Under the pieces are notes generated by a model. That model saw nothing but the letters and a program-made list of their open reading frames with translations, was not told where the DNA came from and did not search any database. Shown here one piece after another: positions 19,341-28,300 of a DNA stretch of 53,079 nucleotides (position 1 is its first letter; every line of letters begins with the position of its first letter). The stretch covers positions 1 through 53,079 of the forward strand of contig CALWJQ010000093.1 in NCBI GenBank assembly GCA_944381055.1, given 5' to 3'. Position numbers and translations under genes: made by a program. Source of the stretch: an uncultured Clostridia bacterium. GTDB lineage: Bacteria > Bacillota > Clostridia > Oscillospirales > Butyricicoccaceae.

Positions 19341-20138
19341 ATGACCCTGGGTGAGCGGATTCGCAGCGAACGGCAGCGGCTCGGCCTGTCGCAGGAAAAG
19401 GTGGCCGAGCTTGTCGGCGTCAGCCGGCAGGCGGTGGCCAAGTGGGAGTCCGGCCAATCGTCCCCCAGCACGGAAAACCTGCTCCGGCTGGCAGAAATTT
19501 TGGGGACGACAACCGATCTGTTCCTTCGTCCGGAACCGCAGGACGCCGGGCTGGCCGAAGAGCAGCTGCGCAGGCTTTTCCGGCAGGAGCGGGAGCGTAC
19601 ATCGGCAGAGCGGCGGAATAGATGCCGCAGGAACCTGCTCTTCGCGCTCGGCACGGCGGGCGGGTACCTTGCGATCTATCTGATTGGACGGGTGGTTTTT
19701 CAGGCCGCCGGGGATGCCAGTATGCTGGGCTGGCTGTTTGACAACAGTCCCGGCCGGCTCAGCTATCTTTACGGCTGGCTTTTGCACAGCGGGCTGTTCT
19801 GGGCTGCCGCGGCCGTTTCGGCCCTGCCTGCGCTGTGGGGAAAACACCGGTTTTCCCTGACGGCGCTCGCCGGTTTTTCCCTGGGGCTTTTCCTTGGCGA
19901 GCCGCTGGGCCGAAACCCCGCCGGCGCGCCTTACGGACAGGGCCATTATGGCTGGGCCCTGTGGGGCGGCGTCTTTTTGTGGTCGCTGGCCATGGGCGCG
20001 GCGCTCGAACGCCTGTCGCATCGGCGTCCGATTCCTGAGCCCAAAAAATTTCAGGTCTGGCTGGGCGTCTTTTTCGCCGGCGTGCTGGCCGCCGTTTTGC
20101 TGGCGCGCTTTGGGGCTGCGTCAGCCGCGGTGCATTAA
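19341..20138 (+). CDS. Membrane-anchored XRE-family transcriptional regulator
   Basis: 265 residues. An N-terminal helix-turn-helix of the Cro/CI type (about residues 4-58: GERIRSERQRLGLSQEKVAEL, SRQAVAKWESGQSSPSTENL) is followed by a basic linker and about five hydrophobic segments (near 98-118, 145-170, 176-195, 207-228 and 240-262). It is thus a DNA-binding domain tethered to the membrane. ATG at 19341 is preceded by AGGAGGTGGGCGG; the GTG three codons earlier overlaps the Shine-Dalgarno and is rejected. It is divergent from the acetamidase gene. Signal and targets are unknown. Confidence 0.85.
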   Translation: MTLGERIRSERQRLGLSQEKVAELVGVSRQAVAKWESGQSSPSTENLLRLAEILGTTTDLFLRPEPQDAGLAEEQLRRLFRQERERTSAERRNRCRRNLLFALGTAGGYLAIYLIGRVVFQAAGDASMLGWLFDNSPGRLSYLYGWLLHSGLFWAAAAVSALPALWGKHRFSLTALAGFSLGLFLGEPLGRNPAGAPYGQGHYGWALWGGVFLWSLAMGAALERLSHRRPIPEPKKFQVWLGVFFAGVLAAVLLARFGAASAAVH

Positions 20139-20174
20139 AAGGGGCGTTCTCCCGGCCGGGAGAACGCCCCTTTT
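20137..20174. terminator. Bidirectional terminator between the XRE gene and iorB
   Basis: A perfect 38-nt palindrome: AAAAGGGGCGTTCTCCCGG (20137-20155) and its exact complement CCGGGAGAACGCCCCTTTT (20156-20174). It has A- and T-tracts on both sides, so it can terminate both the plus-strand regulator and the minus-strand buk-ptb-iorAB operon. Confidence 0.9.
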
Positions 20175-20185
20175 GGAGTGGGAAA

Positions 20186-20758
20186 TTACAGATTCATGCC
20201 TTCGCGCAGGGCGCGCAGGTTGACATCCAGGATTTTGGCCGGCAGGTTGTCGCGCAAAACGCCTTCCCAGTCGATGTCGGTCATATTGAACGCGTGGACG
20301 AGCGCGCCCAGCAAAACGACGTTCATCGTGCGGGGATTCCCGACTTTCTGCGCCACCTCGGCCGCGTTGAACGAGATGGTTTTAAAGGTCTTTTCCATGG
20401 CCTCGACGCAGCCCTGCGGGTATTCCGCCTGGCCGATGGCGACGGGCAGCGACGGGATTTCATAGTTGTTGATAACGGCGATGCCGTCAGGCTTTAAGAA
20501 GTGGGCGTAGCGCACGGCTTCCATTTTTTCAAACGCGACAAGAATGTCGGCCGCCCCTTCGCCGATGATGGGCGAATAGACCTTTTTGCCGTAGCGCACC
20601 TGCGTCGACACGCTGCCGCCGCGCTGCGCCATGCCGTGGACCTCGCTCATCTTGACGTCGTAGCCGGCGCGGATCAGCCCCTGCGTCAGCAGCTTACTGA
20701 CCAGAATGGTTCCCTGCCCGCCAACGCCGACCAGCAGAATGCTCCGGACCTCGTTCAT
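20186..20758 (-). CDS. iorB: Indolepyruvate:ferredoxin oxidoreductase, beta subunit
   Basis: Gamma-type catalytic-fold subunit of the 2-ketoacid:ferredoxin oxidoreductase that acts on aryl pyruvates. 190 residues. The N-terminal SILLVGVGGQGTILVSKLL and the MSEVHGMAQRGGSVSTQVRYG motif are typical of IorB/PorC. It starts 1 nt after the iorA stop region; ATG at 20758 has AAAGGTGAATAGC before it. It works with IorA to convert indolepyruvate or phenylpyruvate plus CoA to arylacetyl-CoA, reduced ferredoxin and CO2. It is the last gene of the operon, followed by the bidirectional terminator. Confidence 0.94.
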   Translation of the reverse strand: MNEVRSILLVGVGGQGTILVSKLLTQGLIRAGYDVKMSEVHGMAQRGGSVSTQVRYGKKVYSPIIGEGAADILVAFEKMEAVRYAHFLKPDGIAVINNYEIPSLPVAIGQAEYPQGCVEAMEKTFKTISFNAAEVAQKVGNPRTMNVVLLGALVHAFNMTDIDWEGVLRDNLPAKILDVNLRALREGMNL

Positions 20759-20759
20759 G

Positions 20760-22508
20760 CTATTCACCTTTCCTTTCAATGGCGCCGAACGGGCAGACCT
20801 GCGCGCACACCGTGCAGCCGACGCAAAGCGTCGGATCGATATGGGCCTTGCCCTCTTTGATAAAGACGGCCGGACAGCCGACCTTCAGACACATTTTGCA
20901 GCTGCGGCACTTGTCGCGGTCAACGACGCACAGGCCGATGTCATGCTTGATCTTTTTGATGAGCAGGCAGGGCCGGCGCGTGATGATGGCGGCCGGGACT
21001 TCAGACGCCAGCGCTTCGTCGATAGCGGCGTCCATGGCCTTGAGATCCTGCGGGTCGACAATAATGATGTTCTGATACCCCATGCCGCGCAAAACGTCTT
21101 CAACACGGATGATGGGGGCGCTGTCGCCCATCAGCGTCTCGCCGGTGCCGGGATTATCCTGGTGGCCCGTCATGCCGGTGATGCTGTTGTCGAGCACACA
21201 GGGGATCATTTTGTGGTTATTATACAGGATTTCGGCGGCGCCCGTCATGCCGCTGTGGAAAAACGTCGAATCGCCGACAATGCCGATGACGCGGCGGTCG
21301 TCGCCCGCCATCTCAAGCGCCCGGGCCAGCCCGGCGCCGACCGAAAACCCGCCGCCCATGCACAGGCAGCTGTCGGTGGCGTCGAGCGGCTGGGCCCCGC
21401 CCAGGGTATAGCAGCCGATGTCGCCGGTGACAATGACGTTTTTGCGCCGCGCCACGGAATAGAAAAATCCGCGGTGCGGGCAGCCGGGGCACAGGACGGG
21501 CGGACGCCCGACGGCCTCGACGCCGACCGTTTTGGTCTCGGCCTTCTGGCCGAAAACGCCGGCGCGGACGATCTCGGGGTTGAGCTCGTACAGGCGCGGG
21601 ATACAGTCCTTGCCGTGGCAGGCGATGCCGGCCGCGCGAATCTGCTCTTCCATAAAAGGCTCGAGCTCTTCGATAACGTACAGCGTTTCGACCGACTTTG
21701 CAAACTCGGCGATCAGCTTCATGGGCAGCGGATAGGTAAACCCGAGTTTTAAAAAGGAGGTGTCCTCGGGGAAGACCTCTTTTGCGTACTGATAGGCGAT
21801 GGACGCCGTGACGACGCCAATTTTCGAGCCTTTTTTCTCCCACACGTTGAGGGGGGACGTACAGGCGTATTCTTCCAGGTCGCGCAGGCGCTGCTCGACT
21901 TCGGCGTGCTTGACATAGGCGCGCGCCGGCGTGGCCGAGTATTTTGCCGGATTGCGCTGATAGCGCGTAACCGGCTGCTCTTCGCGCTCGCCCAGCTCGA
22001 CCAGGCTCTTGGAATGGCAGACGCGGGTCGTCACGCGGAAGATAACCGGCGTATTAAACTGCTCGGACACGCGGCAGGCCTCTTTCATGAAGTCCTTGCA
22101 TTCCTGGCTGTCCGACGGCTCAATGAGCGCGCACTTGGAAAACTTGGCGTAACAGCGGTTATCCTGCTCGTTCTGCGACGAGTGCATACTGGGATCGTCC
22201 GCCGTAATGAGGATGTACGCCCCGCCGACGCCCAGGTAAGACGCCGTGAACAGCGGGTCGGCCGCCACGTTCATGCCGACGTGCTTCATGGCGCACATGC
22301 TGCGCATTCCGGCCATGGACGCGCCGAAAGCCACTTCGGCTGCCACCTTTTCATTGGGGGCCCACTCGCTGTAAAGGACATCCTTGTACTGCGGCAGATT
22401 TTCAAAAATCTCGGTGCTGGGCGTTCCGGGGTATGCCGATCCGACGCGCACGCCCGCTTCATATGCGCCGCGCGCGACGGCCTCGTTGCCCGTCATCAGC
22501 TGTTTCAT
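20760..22508 (-). CDS. iorA: Indolepyruvate:ferredoxin oxidoreductase, alpha subunit
   Basis: TPP- and Fe-S-containing subunit of the aryl-pyruvate oxidoreductase. 582 residues. N-terminal pyrimidine-type domain (GNEAVARGAYEAG, AYPGTPSTEI). The central TPP domain has CPGCPHRGF, LCMGGGFSVGAGLARA and GIVGDSTFFHSGMTG. A C-terminal ferredoxin domain with two cysteine clusters (CRSCKMCLKVGCP and CVGCTVCAQVCP) ends the protein. ATG at 22508 is preceded by AAAGGTGGATGCA; a GTG three codons earlier is less well placed. The stop codon is TAG. Its position after buk and ptb suggests that the acyl-CoA it makes feeds those enzymes. Confidence 0.95.
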   Translation of the reverse strand: MKQLMTGNEAVARGAYEAGVRVGSAYPGTPSTEIFENLPQYKDVLYSEWAPNEKVAAEVAFGASMAGMRSMCAMKHVGMNVAADPLFTASYLGVGGAYILITADDPSMHSSQNEQDNRCYAKFSKCALIEPSDSQECKDFMKEACRVSEQFNTPVIFRVTTRVCHSKSLVELGEREEQPVTRYQRNPAKYSATPARAYVKHAEVEQRLRDLEEYACTSPLNVWEKKGSKIGVVTASIAYQYAKEVFPEDTSFLKLGFTYPLPMKLIAEFAKSVETLYVIEELEPFMEEQIRAAGIACHGKDCIPRLYELNPEIVRAGVFGQKAETKTVGVEAVGRPPVLCPGCPHRGFFYSVARRKNVIVTGDIGCYTLGGAQPLDATDSCLCMGGGFSVGAGLARALEMAGDDRRVIGIVGDSTFFHSGMTGAAEILYNNHKMIPCVLDNSITGMTGHQDNPGTGETLMGDSAPIIRVEDVLRGMGYQNIIIVDPQDLKAMDAAIDEALASEVPAAIITRRPCLLIKKIKHDIGLCVVDRDKCRSCKMCLKVGCPAVFIKEGKAHIDPTLCVGCTVCAQVCPFGAIERKGE

Positions 22509-22544
22509 TGCATCCACCTTTCCTTTTTCGCGGGCCGGCAGCCG

Positions 22545-22572
22545 TCCCGCCCCTGCAAAACATGGGGCGGGA
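22545..22572 (-). other. Intercistronic hairpin between ptb and iorA
   Basis: TCCCGCCCC (22545-22553) pairs perfectly with GGGGCGGGA (22564-22572) across a 10-nt loop, and flanking GGGCC/GGCCC bases can lengthen the stem. No T-run follows on the minus strand, so it is not a plain terminator. It fills the 102-bp gap and may set the ratio of kinase/transferase to oxidoreductase mRNA. Confidence 0.55.
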
Positions 22573-22610
22573 TGCGGCCCGGTCCTTTTATTTGGTGTGT
22601 GTTGTGTACC

Positions 22611-23516
22611 TTATTGGTTCTGCGCCACCACGCAGCCCAGCGCAATGGACGAAAGCTTGGTTCTGGCCGTGTCGGCGCGCGAGACGAGCACAATGGGCGC
22701 CCTGGCACCGACAATGATGCCGGCCGACCGCGCGCCGGCAAAGTACGTCATGGCCTTGCCGATGCCGTTGCCCACCTCATAGGTCGGCACAAGCAGGATG
22801 TCGGCCCTGCCGCCGGCCTCTCCCGTATAATGCTTGTGTTCGCAGGCTGCGCGGGATATGGCGAGATCCAGGCCCATGGGCCCGCTGACCACCATGTTGT
22901 ACGGCGCCCAGCGCCCGGTCATTTCGCTCAGCGCTTTGGCGTCGACCGTTGCCTGGATTTTGGGGCTGACCTCTTCGGCCCCGCACACGCAGGCGGCATA
23001 GATTTTTTCATACCCCAGCGCGCGCAGGCACTGGGCGGCGTTTTCCAGAATGTCGGCTTTTTTGGCCAGGTCTGGATAGGTGTTCATGCCGCCGTCGGTC
23101 AGAAAGAGCGGCTTGGGATATGAACTCACCTCATACATCATGACGTGGCTGATCAGGCGGTCGGTGCGCAGGCCCTTTTCCTTGTCAATGACGGCGCGCA
23201 TCAGCTCGGCCGTCGGCAGCAGGCCTTTCATCAGAAACCCTGCTCTGCCTTCGCGCACCAGCTCGACGGCCTTCTGCGCGGCGTCGGTATCGCCGCTCGC
23301 GCCGACAATGTCAAAGCGGCTTTCCTGTTCGCCCAGCTCGCTTAAAATCGCGCGGATTGCGCCGGCGTCGCCGACAAGCACAGCCTGTGCGATGCCTTCC
23401 CTGCGCGCCTCGGCGACGGCGCGGAGCACGTCGCGGTCATGGGCGCACGCGACGGCCAGCGTCGCCGGCTCGCCCTGCCGGGCGGCCGTTAACAAATCGT
23501 CAATCGAATGAATCAT
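22611..23516 (-). CDS. ptb: Phosphate butyryltransferase (phosphate acyltransferase)
   Basis: Converts acyl-CoA + Pi to acyl phosphate + CoA in the PTA/PTB family. 301 residues, the size of Ptb rather than of the longer Pta. Visible conserved stretches are LVGDAGAIRAIL, GRAGFLMKGLLPTAELMRAV, FLTDGGMNTYP and the C-terminal VPTYEVGNGIGKAMTYF, AGIIVGARAPIVLVSRAD. It lies 18 nt after buk. Next to iorAB the likely substrates are arylacetyl- or branched-chain acyl-CoAs as much as butyryl-CoA; sequence cannot decide. Confidence 0.92.
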   Translation of the reverse strand: MIHSIDDLLTAARQGEPATLAVACAHDRDVLRAVAEARREGIAQAVLVGDAGAIRAILSELGEQESRFDIVGASGDTDAAQKAVELVREGRAGFLMKGLLPTAELMRAVIDKEKGLRTDRLISHVMMYEVSSYPKPLFLTDGGMNTYPDLAKKADILENAAQCLRALGYEKIYAACVCGAEEVSPKIQATVDAKALSEMTGRWAPYNMVVSGPMGLDLAISRAACEHKHYTGEAGGRADILLVPTYEVGNGIGKAMTYFAGARSAGIIVGARAPIVLVSRADTARTKLSSIALGCVVAQNQ

Positions 23517-23534
23517 CGGTTATCCCCCGCAGTC

Positions 23535-24590
23535 TTAATATTCCAGCGCTGGGGCCTCGCCGCGCAGGACGCGCAGCGCGCCTTCGGCCAGCGAACGCAT
23601 TTCTTCCTCACCGGGAAGGATGAGAATGGGCGCAAGCTTTTTGACGTATCCGGTGATTTCATCGCACAAAAGCCTGCTGTTGGCCATGCCGCCGGTCAGC
23701 ACAATGGCGTCGATTTCAAAACGCAGCACGGCGGCCATGGCCCCGATGTCCTTGCAGTGCTGGTAGACCAGCGCGTCAAAAATCAGTCCCGCTTCCTGAT
23801 CGCCGTCCAGCTTGCGCTGCTCGACCTCTCGGAAGTCGCGTGTCCCCAGATAAGAAAAGACGCCGGCCTGCGAACCGAGGATTTTTTTGACCTCGGCTTT
23901 GGTTTTTCCGGAAAAACAGAAGTTGACAACGGCGTTGACCGGCAGGCTGCCGCCGCGGTCCATGGCAAACGACCCTTCGTCCTTGACGTTAAACATATCG
24001 ATAACCCGCCCGCGCTGGTGCGCGGCCACCGACACCCCGCCGCCCATGTGCACGACGATGAGGTTGAGGTCTTCATACCGGCGGCCCAGCTGCCGCGCCG
24101 CAGCGCGCGCCATGCCCTTTTGGTTGAGTGCGTGGAAAAAGCTTTCGCGCTGCATCCCTTTAAACCCGCTGACGCGGGCGACCTCGGTCAGCTCGTCGAC
24201 CGACACCGGGTCGACAAAAAAGGACGGGATCCCCGCTTCGTCGGCCAGGCTTTTGGACAGCAGCGCCCCCAGGTTGGACGCGTGCTCGCCGTACGGGGGA
24301 TCCTGGATGTCGGCGATCACGCGGTCGTTGATGCGGTACGTGCCCGACGGGATGTGCCGCAAAAGCCCGCCGCGGCCGCACACCGCGGCAAAATCGCGCA
24401 GATGCCAGCCGTTTTCTTCCAGCGTTTTGACAACAAGCTGCCGGCGGTAGTCAAACTGGTCGACCACATGCTCAAAAGAGGCCAGATCGGCCGTTGAATG
24501 TTCAATGGTACGGCGGAAAACTTCCGTGTCGCCGTCGTAAACGGCAATTTTGGTCGAAGTCGCGCCCGGATTGATGATCAGTATCTTCAT
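23535..24590 (-). CDS. buk: Butyrate kinase (branched/aryl acid kinase)
   Basis: Acyl phosphate + ADP to acid + ATP, the energy-yielding last step. 351 residues, ASKHA fold. The N-terminal phosphate loop is ILIINPGATSTKIAVYDGD. Further motifs are CGRGGLLRHIPSGTY, IVVHMGGGVSVAAHQRGR and the C-terminal DAIVLTGGMANSRLL. ATG at 24590 follows GGAGGCCGCT. It is first in the operon buk-ptb-iorA-iorB, behind a consensus -35 promoter and repeated operator-like elements. Confidence 0.95.
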   Translation of the reverse strand: MKILIINPGATSTKIAVYDGDTEVFRRTIEHSTADLASFEHVVDQFDYRRQLVVKTLEENGWHLRDFAAVCGRGGLLRHIPSGTYRINDRVIADIQDPPYGEHASNLGALLSKSLADEAGIPSFFVDPVSVDELTEVARVSGFKGMQRESFFHALNQKGMARAAARQLGRRYEDLNLIVVHMGGGVSVAAHQRGRVIDMFNVKDEGSFAMDRGGSLPVNAVVNFCFSGKTKAEVKKILGSQAGVFSYLGTRDFREVEQRKLDGDQEAGLIFDALVYQHCKDIGAMAAVLRFEIDAIVLTGGMANSRLLCDEITGYVKKLAPILILPGEEEMRSLAEGALRVLRGEAPALEY

Positions 24591-24601
24591 AGCGGCCTCC
24601 G

Positions 24602-24630
24602 TTGTTCTGTTATACGGAACATTGTTCTGT
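24602..24630. promoter_or_regulatory. Operator-like repeats in the buk leader
   Basis: Two identical direct repeats TTGTTCTGT (24602-24610 and 24622-24630) flank an inverted copy ACGGAACA (24614-24621). The first repeat and the inverted copy form a 19-bp imperfect palindrome. The inverted copy and the second repeat form another 15-bp one. The block lies between the -10 box and the buk start, where a bound repressor would block transcription. It does not fit the Rex consensus. The regulator is unknown. Confidence 0.65.
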
Positions 24631-24645
24631 AAATATTTTATATTT

Positions 24646-24674
24646 ATAGTATATGCGCTTCACAGCTTTGTCAA
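24646..24674 (-). promoter_or_regulatory. Sigma-A promoter of buk-ptb-iorAB
   Basis: Minus-strand TTGACA (24674-24669) is a perfect -35. After a 17-bp spacer comes TACTAT (24651-24646), a fair -10 within an A/T-rich stretch. Transcription would start around 24639, just upstream of the repeat block. Confidence 0.75.
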
Positions 24675-25069
24675 GACAGGGGGCAAAAAATCTCGGTTTT
24701 CCACAAATCAACTGATGCGGAATTAGGCGTTTTCCCCACTCCCGGGGCAAGGAAACGCCCCGCTGCCCGGGCGGATTTCCGGGGATAAATCAAGACGGAA
24801 GGCCGGCGGCCTTCCGTCTTGATTGCAAAAAAAATACGGTATGGCGCCGAACAGCCGACCCGGTGTCCTTCCCATCTCTTTTTACTGGTTCCCGAATCGG
24901 TTTTCTGTCCGCGCCCATGCCCGCCGCGATGGCCGTACCCGTCCTGCGCGTCCGCGCCGTCCGCATCGGCACAATACCGGCCCGCCGCTGCATGCAGAAA
25001 AATTTTACAGGCAGGGAAAGCGGCATCGCCGGAACCGGCCATGCCGCCTGAAACCCCTTCCCGCGCCGG
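24675..25069. other. Gene-free region with long hairpins
   Basis: About 395 bp between the buk promoter and the small membrane protein gene. Short open frames exist on both strands but none has a ribosome-binding site, family resemblance or third-position bias. Visible structure: a 17-bp perfect stem, AATCAAGACGGAAGGCC (24788-24804) with its complement (24808-24824) and a 3-nt loop. Beyond it lies GC then eight A (24827-24834), which on the minus strand is a T8 run before the hairpin. A second, imperfect hairpin pairs GGCGTTTTCC (24726-24735) with GGAAACGCC (24751-24759). It may hold the 3' end of the ABC operon transcript; no gene is claimed. Confidence 0.5.
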
Positions 25070-25348
25070 CTATCTGAGAAACAGATACACGGCGCACAAA
25101 ACGCCTGCGCCCAGCAGGGCCAGCGCGGCGCGCAGCCGCCGGCCCGTCCACGCCGACGCGGCGAGCAGAACAAAGCCGCCGACGGGCGCAAAGGCCCACC
25201 GCTCGTCCATGCCGCGCTCAAGGGCGCGCAGGGCGGCCCAGAAGCAGCAGGGCGCGGCCAGCAAAAACAGCAAAATGCCGGCGCCCACGCGGGAAAAAGC
25301 GGCGCGCGTCACGGCGCGCGAAACCTGATCGGCCTGTCGGTTGTCCAT
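25070..25348 (-). CDS. Small hypothetical membrane protein
   Basis: 92 residues with about three hydrophobic segments (near 19-40, 52-66 and 72-91) and a short charged N-terminus (MDNRQADQVSR). No family was recognised. The case for a real gene is the strong ribosome-binding site AAGGAGGGGGCG directly before the ATG at 25348 and its position 10 nt after the permease stop, in the same operon. It may be an accessory subunit of the ABC transporter, which is inference from position. Confidence 0.65.
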   Translation of the reverse strand: MDNRQADQVSRAVTRAAFSRVGAGILLFLLAAPCCFWAALRALERGMDERWAFAPVGGFVLLAASAWTGRRLRAALALLGAGVLCAVYLFLR

Positions 25349-25358
25349 CGCCCCCTCC

Positions 25359-28300
25359 TTATTCCGACGCCTTGAGCGACTCGACCATGTTGATGCGCGC
25401 CAGCGAGCGGCGCATGAACAGGTTGACGATAAAGGCGAACGCCATGGTCAGCACGGCCGACAGCACATAGCTGACCGGCGCGATTTCACGGCCGAACATG
25501 ACCATGTCGACTTCGGCGGTCTGCACGACAAAGGCATGCAGGTAAACGCCCACCGCCAGGCCGCACAGGGTGCCGGCAAAAGCGAGGATATTGGTTTCGC
25601 GGAAGATATAGGCCGCCACCTCTTTGCGGGTGAAGCCGAGCACCTTGATGGTGGCCAGCTCTTTTTCCCGTTCGGCGATGTTGATGTTGGTCAGGTTGTA
25701 CAGCACGACGAAGGCCAGCACCGCGGCCGACAAAATGATGACCGCCACAATGGTGTTGATGCTTTTGAGCATGTCTTCAAAGCTTTCCTGCGTCGTTGCG
25801 GTGAACTGCACGCCGGCGATATTGCTTGCTTCGAGCATCCGGGTCGCCAAATCGTCGCGCTGTTCTTCGGTTTCGGCCGTGGACACGGCCAGAACCGACG
25901 TGTATTCGGGCGTGCTGCCGAACGCCGACCGGTAGGCGTGGTCGGTCATATACACGAAGCTCTGCACATAGTTTTCCGTCACGCCGGTGACCGTAACGGT
26001 CGCCGTTTCGCCGTCGGCGTTTTCAATTTCGATGGGATCCCCCGCCGCCGCGCCTAGGCGCAGCGACAGCTTTTCGGTGATAACGACGGCGTCCTCGGCG
26101 TCAAAGGGCACCGGTTCATGCCCCACGCGCTCGCGCAGGACAACAAATTCGGTCAGACGGTCCTGCTCTCGGGGAATGAACAGCGTCGTTTCGCTGCGGT
26201 ATTCTTCGGTCTGCGCGTGCCCGGCTTCGGAATGGACGGCCAGGGTTTTTTCAAAGTCGCCGCCTTCGAGCAGGCGGCGCACACGGAAGTCGGTCTGATC
26301 GTCGCCGTCGTGACGCAGGACGACCGTGGCATTGTACAGCCACAGCTCGTCAAACTGCTTGCCCACAATGTCATTGATGCTGTCGCGCAGGCCCAGGCCG
26401 GTCAGCAGCAGCGCCGTACACCCTGCAACGCCGATGACAGTCATGAAAAACCGGCGTTTATAGCGGATCAGGTTGCGGGCCGTCACTTTGCGGCTGAAGC
26501 TCAGGTGCTTCCACACAAACGGGATTTTTTCCAGGAAGATGCGCTTGCCGGCCTTGGGAGCCTTGGGACGCATCAGCGAAGCAGGCTGTTCGCGCAGGGT
26601 GCTCAGGCAGGCCATCAGCGTGGCGGCCACGGCGCACAGGATAAGCGCCAGCGACGACACCAGCGCGTACTGCGGGTTGAACCGGCAGATAAGGTCGGGC
26701 AGGGTATACATAATGCCGTACGCCTGCCAGATGACGAGCGGGAACAGGTGCAGCCCCACGGCAAGGCCCACGGCGCAGCCCAGCACGCCGGCCGCCCCGA
26801 CATACAGGATGTATTTCAGGATGACGGCGCCGCGGCTGTACCCCAGCGCCTTGAGCGTGCCGATCTGGGTGCGCTGCTCTTCGACCATGCGGGTCATGGT
26901 TGTCAGCGTCACCAAAAGCGCGACCAGAAAGAAAAAGATGGGGAATACGCGGGCGATGGCAGCCACTTTTTCGGCGTTGCTCTCGAACGAAACGTAAGCG
27001 ACGTTCGCTTCGCGCGTCATCACATACCAGCTGGGGGTTTCGATGTCGTCGATGGCGGCCTGCGCGTCACGGATCTGGTATTCGGCGTCGAGCAGCTGTT
27101 CTTCGGCCTCGGCGCTGGCGCTTTCGTACTCGGCCTCGCCTTCGGCCAGCTCGGCCTTCCCCTCGTCCAGCTGCGCCTGGCCGGCCTCGATGTCCCGTTC
27201 AGCCTGCGCAAGCTGGCGCTCGCCTTCGGCGATGCCGTTTTCATAGTCGATCCACCCCTGCTCCAGCGCCGCCTTTCCCTCGTCCAGCTGCGCGCGCGTC
27301 TGTTCAAGCTGTACGCGGCCTGCCTCGAGATCGGCCGCGCCGGCTTCGAGATCGGCCCGCCCGGCGTCGTACTGCTCGACCGCGGCCCGCATCTCGTCGC
27401 TGACCGGCATTCCCGCCGCGATGAGCACACGGATCTGCTCGATCTGTTCCGACGCGGCGTCAAGCTCGGCCTGCGCTTCCTCAATCCGGGCCCGGCTTTC
27501 TTCGTACTGGGCCAGGCCCGCCTGGTACTGGGCTTCGCCGGCGTTCAGCTCGGCTTCGCCGGCTTCCAGCTGGGCCAGCCCGTCGGCCCGCTGCCGTTCG
27601 AGCTCGGCACGGCCTTCGCGCAGGTCGATGCGCCCCTGGCTCAAATCGCGTTCGCCCGCAGCGATTTCGGCGCGCGCATTCAGAATTTCCTGCCATGCGT
27701 CTTCAAGCTCGCGCTCGGCGTCGGCTTTCTGGGTTTCGTATTCTGCGCGGGCGTCGTCAAGCTCGGCCTGCGCTTCGTCGATAATCTGGTCGCGGCGCAC
27801 GTTGACCTGGGTCTCCGCCAGCTTTTCCAGCCGCTCGGCGTCCTGGTCGACCGCGTCCTGGTATTCGTCGGTAAAGGCCTGCAGCTGCGCGGTATCCTCG
27901 GTCAGGGCGTAAATTTCGGTATAGTAGTCATAATTCAAAAGTTCGATGGGCACAAACAGGATCATGCTCAGCCGGCCGTTGCCGATCTGGGCCTGTTCGC
28001 GTTCGAGCGACATGTAATACGAGCTCGACGCGATGCCGGTCACCGTCAGTTCGGTCTGCGCCACCGTATCCGCAAGGCCGTCGTTGTCCGCAGAAAAGGT
28101 CATGGCGCTGCCGACTTCGGTGCCGCTCAAGGGCACCTTTTCCAGCAGGACCAGGCACTCGCCCGGGTTTTCGGGGAAACGGCCCTCGAGAACTTCGATC
28201 TGGTTGATGGCCGTGCCTTCGCGCTGGGCGTCCATATCAACGCCGTGCACGCGGGCGACGACGGTGTCCCCGTCTTCGAGCTGCACCAGAAGATCGACGC

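Noticed and set aside
24602..24630. Rex (NADH-sensing) operator
   Set aside because: The half-sites TTGTTCTGT do not give the TTGTTAA-N4-TTAACAA pattern.
24671..25042. A 123-codon minus-strand frame in the gap upstream of buk
   Set aside because: No ribosome-binding site, low-complexity sequence, and it spans the hairpins and the buk promoter.
25341..25358. Frameshift between the permease and the small membrane protein
   Set aside because: Both have proper starts, stops and ribosome-binding sites; the small protein shows no relation to the permease.
27020..27780. DNA repeat array or CRISPR in the coiled-coil part of the permease gene
   Set aside because: The periodicity is in protein heptads; the DNA copies are not identical and no direct repeats with constant spacers exist.
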